Source: an uncultured Pirellulaceae bacterium
GTDB lineage: Bacteria > Planctomycetota > Planctomycetia > Pirellulales > Pirellulaceae
Assembly: GCA_934255105.1 (NCBI GenBank)
Contig: CAKQNH010000342.1
Coordinates: 1-5,920 of the forward strand
DNA: 5,920 nt
Reading direction: 5' to 3'
This document shows, in pieces, positions 5,336 through 5,920 of the stretch (the stretch's first letter is position 1; each line of letters begins with the position of its first letter). The translations under genes were made by a program, and so were the position numbers. Below the pieces are notes generated by a model, which saw nothing but the letters and a program-made list of their open reading frames with translations, was not told the DNA's origin and did not search any database.

Positions 5336-5920
5336 TCATTTTCGAGCGACATGTTGTAGGACACTCGCGAAAACAGCTCGATCGACATTGCCGCCACTGA
5401 GCACGGCGGCCACTTTGCTCCCTTTCAATTTCTCGGCATCCTTTCTCACTGCCGCTACGGCTGCGGCACCTGCGCCTTCGGCCACGTTGTGGGTGCATTC
5501 AAACAGGTCGCGCATGGCTTGCTTCACCTCTTCGTCGCTGACTTCGGTGATGCGGCTAACTCCTGTTAGAATATGTGCCAGCGCTTGTTCGTTCGGTACT
5601 CGGCATGCCATCCCATCTGCAATGTCGGTCGTCGCGGCCATCTCGACTGAACTTTTTGCGCGAAAAGATTGTGCGTAGGCTGGAGCCTGAGAGGACACGA
5701 CTCCCACGATTTCGGTTTTAAGGCCAAGTGCGTTGCGGGCTGCGATCGCGCCGCAGATCCCAGATCCCAACCCGATGGGAACATAGAGCACATCCAAATC
5801 CTCGACTCCCCGCAACAACTCAAGGCTATAGGTAGCGACGCCAGCCACGAGCAGGTCGTGAAAGGATGGCACCATGTGCAGATTGCCCTGCCGAGATAGC
5901 ACTGCTGCGTGCTCGAGCGC
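5336..5920 (-). CDS. Threonine/serine dehydratase-like PLP enzyme (fold type II), 5' end beyond the window
   Basis: This family removes ammonia from Thr or Ser (or related hydroxy-amino acids) to give a 2-oxo acid, using PLP in the cytoplasm. The visible part is 194 residues of the C-terminal portion; the N-terminal PLP-lysine motif lies off the right edge, and the frame stays open to base 5920. Visible signatures are YVPIGLGSGICG, the glycine loop that binds the PLP phosphate (the classic form is GGGG); EIVGVVSSQAPAYAQSF; ADGMACRVP; AEGAGAAAVAA (usual form EPSGAAALAA); and a C-terminal VLSGGNVD. It ends soon after this motif with no ACT regulatory domain, as in short catabolic or serine-racemase-like members, so feedback by Ile is not expected. 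Exact substrate cannot be decided: Thr dehydratase, 3-hydroxyaspartate dehydratase and Ser racemase share these motifs. It converges on the small exported protein gene with a two-base gap. Confidence 0.85.
   Translation of the reverse strand, partial: ALEHAAVLSRQGNLHMVPSFHDLLVAGVATYSLELLRGVEDLDVLYVPIGLGSGICGAIAARNALGLKTEIVGVVSSQAPAYAQSFRAKSSVEMAATTDIADGMACRVPNEQALAHILTGVSRITEVSDEEVKQAMRDLFECTHNVAEGAGAAAVAAVRKDAEKLKGSKVAAVLSGGNVDRAVFASVLQHVARK

Noticed and set aside
4930..5400. 156-codon plus-strand open frame overlapping the exported protein gene
   Set aside because: It is a shadow in another frame; the reading with signal peptide, domain pattern and ATGA coupling is the real one.
1..5920. 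Defence system, CRISPR array or phage module
   Set aside because: No repeats with regular spacers, no nuclease, methylase, reverse transcriptase or phage structural signatures; the genes are explained by IS, WD40, DUF1559, exported protein and dehydratase.

Overview
The window reads as a chromosome segment from a planctomycete, most likely in the Pirellulales. The inference rests on several family signatures: a DUF1559 protein (prepilin-like N-terminus plus an H-X9-DG C-terminal motif) translationally coupled to a small secreted carboxypeptidase-regulatory-like protein; the tail of a large membrane-anchored kinase/WD40 protein with the characteristic GWEW linker; a RAYT transposase tail with a nearby REP-like palindrome; and a short threonine-dehydratase-like enzyme of the type common in that group. 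No species can be named from sequence alone.

Layout. (1) 1-150: C-terminal tail of a REP-associated tyrosine transposase (RAYT), broken by an apparent one-base deletion. (2) 234-312: a large imperfect palindrome with an extra half-copy, REP/MITE-like. (3) 313-670: no convincing gene, only short decayed-looking open stretches on both strands. (4) About 671-2540: a complete IS1634-like insertion sequence with near-perfect terminal inverted repeats and one intact minus-strand transposase. (5) 2533-3936: the C-terminal half of a Ser/Thr kinase-WD40 protein. Its open frame begins exactly at the right IS end, so the kinase half is missing, and its first WD40 blade carries two compensating frameshifts. 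(6) 3997-4887 and 4884-5333: DUF1559 protein and small exported protein, overlapping by ATGA. (7) 5336-5920: minus-strand PLP-dependent threonine/serine dehydratase, running off the right edge.

How it fits together. The left half is a mobile-element landing zone (RAYT/REP, then the IS), and the right half is ordinary planctomycete coding sequence. The IS sits at the broken edge of the WD40 gene, has no visible short target duplication, and has unrelated sequence on its other side. This suggests an IS-associated deletion or rearrangement rather than a simple insertion. DUF1559 and the small exported protein form a two-gene unit probably acting at or outside the cytoplasmic membrane. The dehydratase is an unrelated convergent metabolic gene.

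I found no defence system, CRISPR array, RNA gene or clearly new system. The most notable signals are the IS/kinase junction, the compensated frameshift in the WD40 gene, the REP-like hairpin beside a dead RAYT, and five copies of the octamer GCGATCGC in under 6 kb.
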